DNA of 64,000 bases from Saccharomonospora marina XMU15 (GTDB lineage: Bacteria; Actinomycetota; Actinomycetes; Mycobacteriales; Pseudonocardiaceae): the NCBI RefSeq assembly GCF_000244955.1, contig NZ_CM001439.1, positions 2,198,628-2,262,627 of the forward strand, written 5' to 3'. Each line of letters begins with the position of its first letter. Position 1 is the stretch's first letter. Positions 46,217 through 54,519 of the stretch are shown here, in pieces. Under the pieces are notes generated by a model that did no database searches, was not told the DNA's origin, and saw only the letters and a list, made by a program, of their open reading frames with translations. The position numbers and the translations under genes are program-made.

Positions 46217-46974
46217 CGGGCACCAACACCTCTGGCGGCTCGCACGAACTCCACACTACGTTCGAACAGCAGCGGCGCGTCGTTGTCCAGTGTCGCCACG
46301 TGGTAGCTGTCGCGCAGCGGCAGGTCGATCAGCTCGCGGCTGCGCACGCCCTCGGCGACGACACGGGAGTTCACCGGTTCCACGACGTGGTCAACGATCG
46401 AGTGCGCCAACAGCAGCGGCTGGGTGACCTTGTGCAGGTCCCGCCTGACGACCTGCCACAACCGGCTCAGGCTGGCCGCCGCCCGCACGGGCGTGCGGTC
46501 GTAGGCCAGCTCGGTGACCCCGGGCTTGGCGATGTCACCGGCGACACCCTTCACCGAAGGCAGGAACGGAGCCAGCACCGTGAGCAGCTTGGCGTCCCTG
46601 CGCAGGGTGAGTACCGAGGGGTTCACCAGCACCAACCCCGCCACGGCCGGACCGAGTTCCTCGGCGAGGCGCAACGCCAGCGTGCCACCCATGGACAGGC
46701 CGAACACGAACACCGAGTCGCAACGGCGCGCCAGTGAGTCGAACTCCGAACGCACGCGGCCGTACCAGTCGGTCCAGCGGGTGCGGTTGCACTCCTGCCA
46801 CGTCGTGCCGTGCCCGGGCAGCCTGGGGCAGCTCAGCGTGAAGCCCTCCGTGGCGAGGTGCTCACCCCACGGACGCATGCTCGCCGGTGTCCCGGTGAAG
46901 CCGTGGCACAGCAGAATCCCGATCTCGGTCGAGCCGGTGTGCGAGAACGGCTCCGCACCAGCGCGCACAGGCAT
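46213..46974 (-). CDS. Alpha/beta-hydrolase (carboxylesterase/monoacylglycerol-lipase type)
   Basis: 253 residues: HGFTGTPASM oxyanion region, nucleophile elbow GLSMGG, acid in HSIVDHVVEP and His in DSYHVATLD. This resembles Est30-type carboxylesterases. No signal peptide. ATG 46974 has GGAAGGG about 10 nt upstream; longer extensions lack family conservation. In an operon with the two-span membrane protein; divergent from the acyltransferase gene at 47201. Confidence 0.88.
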   Translation of the reverse strand: MPVRAGAEPFSHTGSTEIGILLCHGFTGTPASMRPWGEHLATEGFTLSCPRLPGHGTTWQECNRTRWTDWYGRVRSEFDSLARRCDSVFVFGLSMGGTLALRLAEELGPAVAGLVLVNPSVLTLRRDAKLLTVLAPFLPSVKGVAGDIAKPGVTELAYDRTPVRAAASLSRLWQVVRRDLHKVTQPLLLAHSIVDHVVEPVNSRVVAEGVRSRELIDLPLRDSYHVATLDNDAPLLFERSVEFVRAARGVGAR

Positions 46975-47200
46975 GCCCGATCGCCCTTCCCCGTGAAGCT
47001 CGGTCCGCAAGCTTGGTCCCACCATGTTCGCATGTGCGTGGGTGTGGCTCCGATGCCCGGTTCGCGGGCCGGGTCCGCTGTGAGATCTGTCGCGACGGCC
47101 TCGTGACAGGGTGCCCGATGTTGTGCGGCCTGCGCGAAGGTTCGTAGGCTGGAATGCTGGAGGGTCTCGCCAGGTCTGGCGCCGGAGGAGGGCAACCGTA

Positions 47201-47962
47201 GTGCTGTATCGCCTCATGAAGTACGTCCTGCTGGGCCCCCTGCTGCGGCTGCTGTGGCCGACCAAGGTGACCGGGTTGGAGCACATCCCGGAAACCGGTG
47301 GCGCGATCCTGGCGAGTAACCACCTGGCGGTCGCCGACTCCTTCTTCATGCCGTTGTACGTCAGGCGCAGGGTCACCTTTCCCGCCAAGCAGGAGTACTT
47401 CACCGAGAAGGGCCTCAAGGGCAGGCTGAAGAAGTGGTTCTTCACCGGAGTGGGTCAGTTCCCCATCGACCGCTCCGGCGGCTCGGCGGCGCAGGCGGCC
47501 ATCGACACGGCCATCCGGCTGCTGCGGGAGGGACGGCTGCTCGGCATCTACCCCGAGGGCACCCGCTCGCCCGACGGCAGGCTCTACAAGGGCAAGACCG
47601 GCGTCGCGAGGATCGCGCTGGAGGCCGGAGTGCCGGTGATCCCCGTGGCGATGATCGGCACCGAGCATGTCAACCCGATCGGCTCGAAGCTGTGGCGGCC
47701 ACGCAAGCTGGAGATCAGGTTCGGCAAGCCGCTGGACTTCTCCCGCTACGACGGACTTTCCGGCGACCGGTTCGTGGAACGCTCGATCACCGACGAGATC
47801 ATGTACGCGCTGATGGAGCTGTCCGGCCAGGAGTACGTCGACGTGTACGCGGCCAAGGCGAAGGAGTTGCTCGCCGCGGAGGAAGCCGGAGTGCGCCCGG
47901 CCGTACCGGCCCAGCCGGGCGCGCTGGACCGCACCCGGCTGCCGGAGACGAAGGCGGGCTGA
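47201..47962 (+). CDS. PlsC-type phospholipid acyltransferase (Rv2182c-like)
   Basis: 253 residues. The catalytic motif NHLAVADS (NHxxxxD), FPIDRSGGSA, IYPEGTRSPDGRLYKGKTG and VPVIPVAMIGTE are in place. It likely makes phosphatidic acid at the inner membrane. GTG 47201 has GGAGGAGGG upstream; a TAGGCT -10 is at 47145-47150, giving a leader of about 45 nt. This fits the Rv2187-Rv2179c-like neighbourhood (ligase, ATPase, acyltransferase, RNase AS). Confidence 0.9.
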   Translation: MLYRLMKYVLLGPLLRLLWPTKVTGLEHIPETGGAILASNHLAVADSFFMPLYVRRRVTFPAKQEYFTEKGLKGRLKKWFFTGVGQFPIDRSGGSAAQAAIDTAIRLLREGRLLGIYPEGTRSPDGRLYKGKTGVARIALEAGVPVIPVAMIGTEHVNPIGSKLWRPRKLEIRFGKPLDFSRYDGLSGDRFVERSITDEIMYALMELSGQEYVDVYAAKAKELLAAEEAGVRPAVPAQPGALDRTRLPETKAG

Positions 47963-48004
47963 GCCGCCCGCACGCGCCGAGCGCCGTTTAGTACCGTCGC
48001 TTCG

Positions 48005-48514
48005 GTGCGGTTCTTCTACGACACCGAATTCATCGAGGACGGCGTGACGATCGATCTGGTGTCGATCGGTGTCGTGGACGAGCGGGGACGCGAGTTCTAC
48101 GCGGTGTCCACCGAGTTCGACCCGGGCAAGGCCGGACCCTGGGTTCGCGAGCACGTGCTGACGAAGCTGCCCTCGCCGGGCGACTCGGTGTGGCGCAGCC
48201 GCGAGCGCATTCGTGCCGACCTGCTGGAGTACTTCGGCAACCCCGCAGGCGGTATCGAGTTGTGGGCTTGGTTCGCCGCGTACGACCACGTCGCCCTCGC
48301 CCAGTTGTGGGGGCCGATGCCCGCGTTGCCGAGGCAGTTGCCGCGGTTCACCCGCGACCTGCGGCAGCGGTGGGAGGACCTGGGCAAACCCAGGCTGCCC
48401 GCCGCGCCGGACGACGCGCACGACGCCCTCGCCGACGCAAGGCACAACCTGGCGCGCTGGCGTGCCATGGAGCAGGCACGCCAGCGCGACGAGTCGTCGA
48501 GACGGTGTCGGTGA
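48005..48514 (+). CDS. 3'-5' exoribonuclease (RNase AS type)
   Basis: 169 residues of the DEDDh exonuclease fold, like Rv2179c, which trims poly(A)-containing RNA. D6 and E8 (FYDTEF) start the active site; AWFAAYDHVAL carries the second acidic position and DDAHDALADARHN the His-Asp end. GTG 48005 follows TACCGT (47992-47997) by 7 nt, hence a leaderless mRNA. It converges with the DAHP synthase gene, 19 bp apart. Confidence 0.9.
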   Translation: MRFFYDTEFIEDGVTIDLVSIGVVDERGREFYAVSTEFDPGKAGPWVREHVLTKLPSPGDSVWRSRERIRADLLEYFGNPAGGIELWAWFAAYDHVALAQLWGPMPALPRQLPRFTRDLRQRWEDLGKPRLPAAPDDAHDALADARHNLARWRAMEQARQRDESSRRCR

Positions 48515-48533
48515 CGGTGGCGGCAGATCGTGC

Positions 48534-49625
48534 TCAGCGTCCCCGCACGGCCGAGGCCAGTTCGTCCAGCAGCGCAGCCGTCGTGGACCAATCCATGCAG
48601 GCGTCGGTGATGCTGCGCCCGTAGGTCAGTTCGGCGGCTCTGCCGAGGGTCAGCTCCTGCCGCCCGGCTCGCAGGAAGCTCTCCAGCAGCACACCGGCGA
48701 CGCCGCGTTCTCCCGCACCGACACGGCCCGCCAGTTCGGCCACCACCTCGGCCTGCCGGTGGTGGTCCTTGCCGCTGTTGCCGTGGCTGGCGTCGATCAT
48801 CACTCGTTGCGGCAGCCCGGCACGACGCAGCCTGTCGAGGGTGTCGCGCACGGTGCTCTGGTCGTGGTTCGGTCCTGCCGAGCCACCGCGCAGGATGACG
48901 TGGCAGTCGGGGTTTCCCGAGGTGGTGAACAGCGCGGCGAGGCCGTCGGCGTTGATACCGGCGAACACGTGGCTTCCCGCCGCGGCCCTGGTGGCGTCCA
49001 CCGCCACCTGCACGTCGCCTTCCGTGGAGTTCTTGATGCCCACCGGCATCGACAGTGCGCTGCACAGTTGGCGGTGTACCTGGCTCGCCGCGGTGCGTGC
49101 CCCGATGGAACCCCACGAGACGGTGTCGGCGATGAACTGCGGGGTGATCGGGTCGAGGAACTCGCAACCCACCGGCAGCCCGAGCGCGCAGATGTCGAGC
49201 AACAACCGCCGTGCCGTGCGAAGCCCCTTGTTGACATCGAAGCTGCCGTCCAGCTCCGGATCGTTGATCAGGCCCTTCCAGCCCAGCGTGGTGCGCGGCT
49301 TCTCGAAGTAGACCCGCATCACGATGTGCAGCGCGTCGCGATGCTGCTGTGCCTGTTCGGCGAGCAGACCCGCGTATTCCGTGGCGGCCGCCGGGTCGTG
49401 CACCGAACACGGCCCGACCACGACCAGCAACCGTTCGTCTCGGCCGTCGAGGATGTCCACGGTTTCGGCCCGGCCCTGCGCGACGGTCTTGGCGACCGCC
49501 GGGCTGATCGGGTGTTCCTCGCGCAGCAGCGCGGGCGAGATCAGCGGGCGAACCGCGGTGGTACGGAGATTGTCCAGCTGCCGCAGTGAATCAGCCGAAT
49601 CCGCGCGACCGGCGACTGGTGACAT
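48534..49625 (-). CDS. aroF: 3-deoxy-7-phosphoheptulonate synthase, class I
   Basis: First enzyme of the shikimate pathway. 363 residues with the E. coli AroF/G/H-type signatures: VVGPCSVHD, MRVYFEKPRTTLGWKGLINDP, CEFLDPITPQ, GIKNSTEGD, GSAGPNHD and MIDASHGNSGKDH. This is the class I type, whereas M. tuberculosis has a class II enzyme (aroG) at the equivalent place. ATG 49625 has GGAAAGGAAG upstream. A leader peptide with four aromatic codons lies 76 bp upstream, so aromatic amino acids probably regulate it. Confidence 0.93.
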   Translation of the reverse strand: MSPVAGRADSADSLRQLDNLRTTAVRPLISPALLREEHPISPAVAKTVAQGRAETVDILDGRDERLLVVVGPCSVHDPAAATEYAGLLAEQAQQHRDALHIVMRVYFEKPRTTLGWKGLINDPELDGSFDVNKGLRTARRLLLDICALGLPVGCEFLDPITPQFIADTVSWGSIGARTAASQVHRQLCSALSMPVGIKNSTEGDVQVAVDATRAAAGSHVFAGINADGLAALFTTSGNPDCHVILRGGSAGPNHDQSTVRDTLDRLRRAGLPQRVMIDASHGNSGKDHHRQAEVVAELAGRVGAGERGVAGVLLESFLRAGRQELTLGRAAELTYGRSITDACMDWSTTAALLDELASAVRGR

Positions 49626-49664
49626 GGGGGGCTTCCTTTCCGCAAGCCGCCCCGTCGAGCACCG

Positions 49665-49688
49665 CGAGCCGGCTTGGCGTCCGGCTCG
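49665..49688 (-). promoter_or_regulatory. Second hairpin of the aro leader
   Basis: CGAGCCGG (49665-49672) pairs with CCGGCTCG (49681-49688) between the leader stop and the aroF ribosome-binding site. Closer to the gene, GGCTT and AAGCC flank the Shine-Dalgarno itself. Confidence 0.5.
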
Positions 49689-49700
49689 GGGTGGTCGTGG

Positions 49701-49766
49701 TCAGCGCGCGGCGTCGCCGACCGGCCCACCTCGGGCCGGTCCGCTGAACCAGAAATAACGCCGCAC
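49701..49766 (-). CDS. aro leader peptide with Tyr-Phe-Trp-Phe codons
   Basis: A 21-codon frame from GTG 49766, beginning MRRYFWFSG. Codons 4-7 are TAT TTC TGG TTC, covering all three aromatic amino acids. TAGAGT (minus strand, 49774-49779) ends 7 nt upstream, so the transcript starts at the leader itself. A perfect 9-bp hairpin follows within the frame. Together with the downstream DAHP synthase this is a textbook ribosome-mediated attenuation layout, similar in idea to the Corynebacterium aroR leader. Confidence 0.75.
   Translation of the reverse strand: MRRYFWFSGPARGGPVGDAAR
49719..49741 (-). promoter_or_regulatory. Attenuator hairpin overlapping the leader peptide
   Basis: GACCGGCCC (49719-49727) and GGGCCGGTC (49733-49741) form a perfect 9-bp stem with a 5-nt loop, starting a few bases after the aromatic codons. 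A ribosome stalled on these codons would melt or cover it. Confidence 0.6.
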
Positions 49767-49886
49767 GTCGGCGACTCTAACAGAAGCCACTCTGCTGCAA
49801 CGATCAAGAGCCGTCACCGCTAGGCTGGCAGGCGCACGGCCGAGTACGAGGCGTGACCAAGAACAAGCGGCGGAGGACTGAATCTG

Positions 49887-50912
49887 ATGCGAGTCGGTGT
49901 ACTGACCGGTGGCGGCGACTGCCCTGGGCTCAACGCGGTGATCCGCGCGGTGACCCGCAAGGGCATCGAGATGCACGGCTGGGACATCTTCGGCTTCCGT
50001 GACGGCTGGCGAGGCCCGCTCACCGGGGCGGGAAAGCCGCTGGAGCGCGACGACGTCGAGGGCATTCTCACGCGCGGTGGCACGATACTCGGCTCCTCGC
50101 GCACGAACCCGTACAAGGAGGAGGGCGGCCCCGACAAGATCAAGGCCGTGCTGGCCGACAAGGGCATCGACGCGCTCATCGCGATCGGTGGTGAGGACAC
50201 CCTCGGCGTCGCCAACCGGCTCACCGACGAGGGGATCAACGTGGTCGGTGTGCCCAAGACCATCGACAACGATCTCGGCGCCACCGACTACACGTTCGGA
50301 TTCGACACGGCCGTGCACATCGCGACCGAGGCGATCGACCGGTTGCACACCACGGCAGAGTCGCATCACCGTGCCCTCGTGGTCGAGGTCATGGGTAGGC
50401 ACGCGGGCTGGATCGCCCTGCACTCGGGCCTGGCGGGAGGGGCGAGCGGCATCCTCGTCCCGGAGCGACCGTTCTCGGTGGACAAGGTCGTGGAGTGGGT
50501 GTCGCGCCGGTTCGAGCGTGAGTACGCACCGATCATCGTCGTGGCCGAGGGCGCGTTGCCGGAGGGCGGCGCCGAAGTGTTGCAGAGCGGGGAGCAGGAC
50601 GCCTTCGGGCACGTCCGGCTCGGCGGTGTCGGCACCTGGCTCGCCGAGGAGATCGCTTCGCGCACCGGCAAGGAGTCGCGCGCGGTGGTGCTCGGGCACA
50701 CCCAGCGAGGCGGTACCCCCACCGCGTACGACCGGGTGCTTGCCACCCGGTTCGGGCTGCACGCCGTCGACGCCGTGGCCGACGGTGACTTCGGCGTGAT
50801 GGTCGCTCTTCGCGGCACCGACATCGTGCGGGCAAAACTGGCGGAGGCCACGGCCGAGCTCAAGACCGTGCCGGCGGAGCGGTATGCCGAGGCTGAGGTC
50901 TTCTTCGGCTGA
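49887..50912 (+). CDS. pfp: Phosphofructokinase, pyrophosphate-dependent type
   Basis: 341 residues of the PfkA family. The N-terminal GGGDCPGLNAVIR loop, PKTIDNDLGATDYTFGFDTA catalytic segment and MGRHAGWIA are clear. Two positions that decide the phosphate donor point to pyrophosphate: Asp at 104 (GGEDT, in place of Gly) and Lys at 124 (PKTIDND, in place of Gly). Amycolatopsis methanolica has such an enzyme. Glycolytic flux would then be reversible at this step. Leadered mRNA: TAGGCT at 49821-49826, GGAGG before the ATG. An ATP-dependent copy may exist elsewhere. Confidence 0.85.
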   Translation: MRVGVLTGGGDCPGLNAVIRAVTRKGIEMHGWDIFGFRDGWRGPLTGAGKPLERDDVEGILTRGGTILGSSRTNPYKEEGGPDKIKAVLADKGIDALIAIGGEDTLGVANRLTDEGINVVGVPKTIDNDLGATDYTFGFDTAVHIATEAIDRLHTTAESHHRALVVEVMGRHAGWIALHSGLAGGASGILVPERPFSVDKVVEWVSRRFEREYAPIIVVAEGALPEGGAEVLQSGEQDAFGHVRLGGVGTWLAEEIASRTGKESRAVVLGHTQRGGTPTAYDRVLATRFGLHAVDAVADGDFGVMVALRGTDIVRAKLAEATAELKTVPAERYAEAEVFFG

Positions 50913-51034
50913 TCGGCCGCGTGTTAGCCACGGCAAAACCCGGCTGATGGCAATCTCCCACCGATCACGCAATGGTGTGAACAATGTCCGCCCGAGGCGG
51001 TACATTCCCCGCACCCCAGCGTTGGAGGTGAGTG

Positions 51035-52552
51035 ATGTCTCAGTCCGTTGCCGACGAATCGACGATCGAGACCAAGGGCAGGGCGCGGCGGCAGTGGATC
51101 GGGCTCGCGCTCGGCCCGGTCCTCGCCGTCGCCGCCTTCCTGTTGTTGCCCAGCGACCTGGCTACCCCGGCCAGGATCACCGCAGCGGTCGCCGTGTTGA
51201 TGGCTGTGTGGTGGGTCAGTGAGGCGTTGCCGTTGGCCGCGACGGCGTTACTGCCGCTGGTGCTGTTCCCGTTCCTCGGGGTCAGCGAGATCGAGGACGC
51301 GGCCGCGCCCTACGCCGACGACGTGATCTTCCTGTTCATGGGCGGGTTCATGATCGCGCTGGCGATGCAGCGGTGGAACCTGCACAAGCGCATCGCCTTG
51401 CGCACCGTGCTCTCCGTAGGTACCCGCCCCGTCATGCTGATCGCGGGATTCATGATCGCCACCGCGTTCCTCAGCATGTGGGTCAGCAACACCGCCACGG
51501 CGGTGATGATGGTGCCGATCGGGGTTTCCGTGCTGGCTCTGGTGAGCCAACTCGGCGCCGCCGAAGGGGAAAGCGGTGGCGATCGCAACTTCTCGAGCGC
51601 GCTGCTGCTCGGCATCGCCTACGCGGCTTCCATCGGTTCGTTGAGCACGATCATCGGTACCCCGCCCAACACGTTGCTGGTGGGCTATCTCGAGGACAAC
51701 TTCGACATCAGCATCTCCTTCGGCGAGTGGATGCTGTTCGGGCTGCCGATCTCGGTGGTGTTCCTGTTCCTCGCCTGGTTGCTGCTGACCCGGATCGTGT
51801 TCCCGCCGAAGCTGAGGTCGTTGCCGGGCGGGCAGGAACTGATCAGGGAGCAACTGGCCGAACTCGGGCCGATGAGCAGGGGTGAGCGCAACGCGCTCGC
51901 GGTGTTCGTGCTCGCGGCGGTGTCCTGGATCGGCATTCCGGCGCTTGCCGACGTGGAGGCGATCGGCGGTGCGCTGCCGTGGCTGGACAACATCTCCGAC
52001 GCGGGTATCGCGATGGCAGCAGCCGTGGTGCTGTTCGCCCTTCCCGTCGACGGCAGGCGCGGTGTGCGGACGCTGGACTGGGACCACGCCAAGCAGTTGC
52101 CGTGGGGAATCCTGCTGTTGTTCGGTGGCGGACTGAGTCTGTCGAGTCACTTCACCGACACCGGGCTCAGTGAATGGATCGGCCAGCAGGTGGGAGGACT
52201 GGCAGGCCTGCCCGTCATCCTGGTGGCGGCGGTGGTTGTGGTGCTGGTGCTGCTGCTGACAGAACTGACGAGCAACACCGCGACGACCGCGGCCTTCCTG
52301 CCCATTCTCGGTGGCGTCGCGGTTGGTCTCGGGCACGGGCCGATGGTGTTGGTGGTGCCCGCCGCGTTGGCCGCGACCTGCGCATTCATGTTGCCGGTCG
52401 CGACGCCGCCGAACGCCATAGCGTTCGGGTCCGGCCACGTCACCATCGGACAGATGGTCCGGGGCGGGGTGTGGCTCAACGTGGTCGGGCTCGTGCTGGT
52501 CACGCTGGCCGCGTACACGCTCGGCGGCTGGGTGCTCAATCTGAACTACTGA
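51035..52552 (+). CDS. SLC13/DASS-type anion:Na+ symporter
   Basis: 505 residues and about eleven to twelve membrane helices. Two copies of the Ser-Asn-Thr motif define the family: SNTATAVMMVPIG and SNTATTAAFLPILG. Substrates of the family are dicarboxylates, citrate or sulfate. ATG 51035 is chosen (GGAGG at 51024-51028, 6 nt before); GTG 51032 is too close. TACATT (51001-51006) may be the -10. The stop codon lies inside an 8-bp tandem repeat (see 52542-52565). Confidence 0.88.
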   Translation: MSQSVADESTIETKGRARRQWIGLALGPVLAVAAFLLLPSDLATPARITAAVAVLMAVWWVSEALPLAATALLPLVLFPFLGVSEIEDAAAPYADDVIFLFMGGFMIALAMQRWNLHKRIALRTVLSVGTRPVMLIAGFMIATAFLSMWVSNTATAVMMVPIGVSVLALVSQLGAAEGESGGDRNFSSALLLGIAYAASIGSLSTIIGTPPNTLLVGYLEDNFDISISFGEWMLFGLPISVVFLFLAWLLLTRIVFPPKLRSLPGGQELIREQLAELGPMSRGERNALAVFVLAAVSWIGIPALADVEAIGGALPWLDNISDAGIAMAAAVVLFALPVDGRRGVRTLDWDHAKQLPWGILLLFGGGLSLSSHFTDTGLSEWIGQQVGGLAGLPVILVAAVVVVLVLLLTELTSNTATTAAFLPILGGVAVGLGHGPMVLVVPAALAATCAFMLPVATPPNAIAFGSGHVTIGQMVRGGVWLNVVGLVLVTLAAYTLGGWVLNLNY

Positions 52553-52565
52553 ACTACTGAACTAC
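52542..52565. repeat. 8-bp tandem repeat (x3) over the stop codon
   Basis: TGAACTAC is repeated three times in a row. The stop codon of the transporter gene (52550-52552) is the TGA of the second copy. Slippage by one unit would move the reading frame and change the last residues. Confidence 0.8.
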
Positions 52566-52700
52566 TCAAGGCCCGCGGCGGGACCGGCGGCATCCGGCGC
52601 GCGGGCTCGTGGCGGGTGACCGACGCTCGCCAGGAGCCCGCGTCGGTGGGTCGAGGGCGGCGATGGCCAACAGGTCAGCCGATGCTGTACTGTTTGGCCT

Positions 52701-53054
52701 GTGCTGACGTATGAGACGCGGGTCGAGGCGCTGGCCCGGCTCGGCCGTGCACTGGCGGACCCGACGCGGTGCCGGATTCTGGTGGCGCTGCTGGAAGGGG
52801 TGAGTTATCCGGGGTTGCTGGCCCAGCGGCTGGAGCTGAGCCGTTCGAACGTGTCGAACCACCTGGCCTGCCTGCGTGGCTGTGGCCTCGTGGTCGCGAC
52901 CTACGAGGGCCGCCAGGTGCGTTACGCACTGGCCGACAGCCACCTGGCCAAGGCGCTCGAGGAACTGGTGAAGGTGGTCCTCGCCGTCGACACCGCTCAG
53001 CCGTGCCTCGACGGCGAGCCCGCCTCGACCGGGCAGCGGGAGGTACGCGCGTGA
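52701..53054 (+). CDS. cmtR: CmtR-like ArsR-family metal sensor
   Basis: 117 residues closely matching M. tuberculosis CmtR, the Cd(II)/Pb(II)-responsive repressor. Winged helix LARLGRALADPTRCRILVALLEG and SRSNVSNHLACLRGCGLVVATYEGRQVRYAL. The metal thiolates C57, C61 and C102 occupy the same positions as in CmtR. GTG 52701 stands 7 nt after TACTGT (52688-52693), a leaderless arrangement. It overlaps the CDF-like gene (GTGA), which it presumably controls. In M. tuberculosis the partner is a P-type ATPase instead. Confidence 0.92.
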   Translation: MLTYETRVEALARLGRALADPTRCRILVALLEGVSYPGLLAQRLELSRSNVSNHLACLRGCGLVVATYEGRQVRYALADSHLAKALEELVKVVLAVDTAQPCLDGEPASTGQREVRA

Positions 53055-53695
53055 CCGGCTACGCGGGCGATGCGGGCGGGCGGGTACCGGACGCCCGCAG
53101 CGGCGACCGCGAGGCGGTGTTGTCCCGGCGCGTACGGCTGCTGGTCAGCGCCACCATCGCCTACAACGTCGTCGAGGCCGCCATCGCCATCTCCGCGGGC
53201 GCCGTGGCCAACTCCATGGCGCTGATCGGGTTCGGGCTCGACTCGGTCATCGAGGTGTCCTCGGCGGCCGCAGTGGCATGGCAGTTCTCCGGGCCGGACC
53301 CGCGTGCGCGCGAACGGATCGCGTTGCGGGTCGTTTCCGTGTCGTTCTTCGCGCTCGCCGGCTACGTCAGCGTCGAGTCGGTGCGGTCGCTGCTCGGCGC
53401 GGAGCAGGCGCACCCTTCGACGGTCGGGATCGTGCTGGCGGCGGTGTCGCTGCTGGTCATGCCGTCGCTGTCGTACGCGCAGCGGCGCGCGGGCCGCGAA
53501 CTCGCCTCGGCGAGTGCGGTCGCTGATTCCAAACAGACGCTGCTGTGCGCCTACCTTTCCGGGGTGCTGCTCGTCGGGCTGGTGCTCAACGCGACGCTCG
53601 GCTGGGCATGGGCGGACCCAGCGGCCGCGCTGCTGATCGCCGTGATGGCGGTGAGGGAAGGGCGCGAGGCCTGGCGCGGCGAGCACTGCTGCTGA
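53051..53695 (+). CDS. CDF-like cation transporter
   Basis: 214 residues with five or six membrane helices in the cation diffusion facilitator order: VSATIAYNVVEAAIAISAGAVANSMALIGFGLDSVIEVSSA, then ASAVADSKQTLLCAYLSGVLLVGLVLN and a last helix. The acidic positions FGLDSVIE and ADSKQT stand where metal is bound. It lacks the cytoplasmic C-terminal domain of larger CDF proteins and ends in CC (EHCC), possibly a soft-metal site. It is under CmtR in one operon, so export of Cd, Pb or Zn is likely. Confidence 0.8.
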   Translation: MTGYAGDAGGRVPDARSGDREAVLSRRVRLLVSATIAYNVVEAAIAISAGAVANSMALIGFGLDSVIEVSSAAAVAWQFSGPDPRARERIALRVVSVSFFALAGYVSVESVRSLLGAEQAHPSTVGIVLAAVSLLVMPSLSYAQRRAGRELASASAVADSKQTLLCAYLSGVLLVGLVLNATLGWAWADPAAALLIAVMAVREGREAWRGEHCC

Positions 53696-53740
53696 CCTGC
53701 CCGCCGCGGGCTCGGTGAAGGGCGCAGTAGCGTGGCGGCC

Positions 53741-54445
53741 ATGGGCAGCCGTCCCTTCGCCGGATTCGGTGAGTACGCCGTCGACTTCTTCGCCGGTCTC
53801 GCCGCCGACAACTCCCGGGCCTACTGGCAGGACAACCTCGCCGTCTACCGGCGGGACGTGCGTGAGCCGATGGAGGCATTGCTGGCCGAACTGGCGGGGG
53901 AGTTCCTCGACGAATTCGGGCCAGGAGCCGATGCCAAGGTGTTCCGGCCGTTCCGCGATGTGCGCTTCGCCAGGGACAAGAGCCCCTACAAGACGCACTG
54001 CGGTGCCGTGATCGAACGCGGCAGGGGCGGTGGCGCCTACTACGTCGAGGTGGGGCCCGACGGCCTGCGCGTCGGGGGCGGCTGCTTCCATCTCGCCGCC
54101 GACCAACTCGCGCGGTTTCGGCGCGCGGTGGACACCGAGCCGCACGGCGAGCGGCTGCGCAAGATCGTGGACGGCTTGCGGCGTGACGGTTGGCAGGTCG
54201 GCGGCGAGTTGCTCAAGACGAGGCCGAGGGGCGTTCCCGCCGATCACCCGAGGTTGCGGTTGTTACGGCACCGCTCGCTGTACGCGTTGCGCGCGTGGGA
54301 GCCGGACGACACTCTGCACCGCCGGGAGTGCCTTGACCGGGTGCGTTCGGGCTGGTGGCAGCTGCGGGCGCTCAATGGGTGGGCCGACACCCACGTCGGT
54401 CCCAGCGAAGGCAGGCAGGGCAGAACGAGGGCGAATTCCACATGA
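53741..54445 (+). CDS. DUF2461 (TIGR02453-like) protein
   Basis: 234 residues of the DUF2461 family: FFAGLAADNSRAYWQDNLAVYRRDVREPMEALLAEL, RPFRDVRFARDKSPYKTHCGAVI and GGGAYYVEVGPDGLRVGGGCF. Function unknown. ATG 53741 lies 7 nt after TAGCGT (53728-53733). The C-terminal tail beyond the domain is Arg-rich and probably disordered. Confidence 0.85.
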   Translation: MGSRPFAGFGEYAVDFFAGLAADNSRAYWQDNLAVYRRDVREPMEALLAELAGEFLDEFGPGADAKVFRPFRDVRFARDKSPYKTHCGAVIERGRGGGAYYVEVGPDGLRVGGGCFHLAADQLARFRRAVDTEPHGERLRKIVDGLRRDGWQVGGELLKTRPRGVPADHPRLRLLRHRSLYALRAWEPDDTLHRRECLDRVRSGWWQLRALNGWADTHVGPSEGRQGRTRANST

Positions 54446-54519
54446 ACGGCCCGCGAATGCCTTAACGATCTCGGGATCGGTACAGACGGGAGGCCGAGGA
54501 GCGGCTAGGCTTTCCGAGT

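Noticed and set aside
48534-49410. Long alternative minus-strand frame inside the DAHP synthase gene
   Set aside because: Arg/Gly/Ala-rich shadow; the true frame has all class I DAHP synthase motifs.
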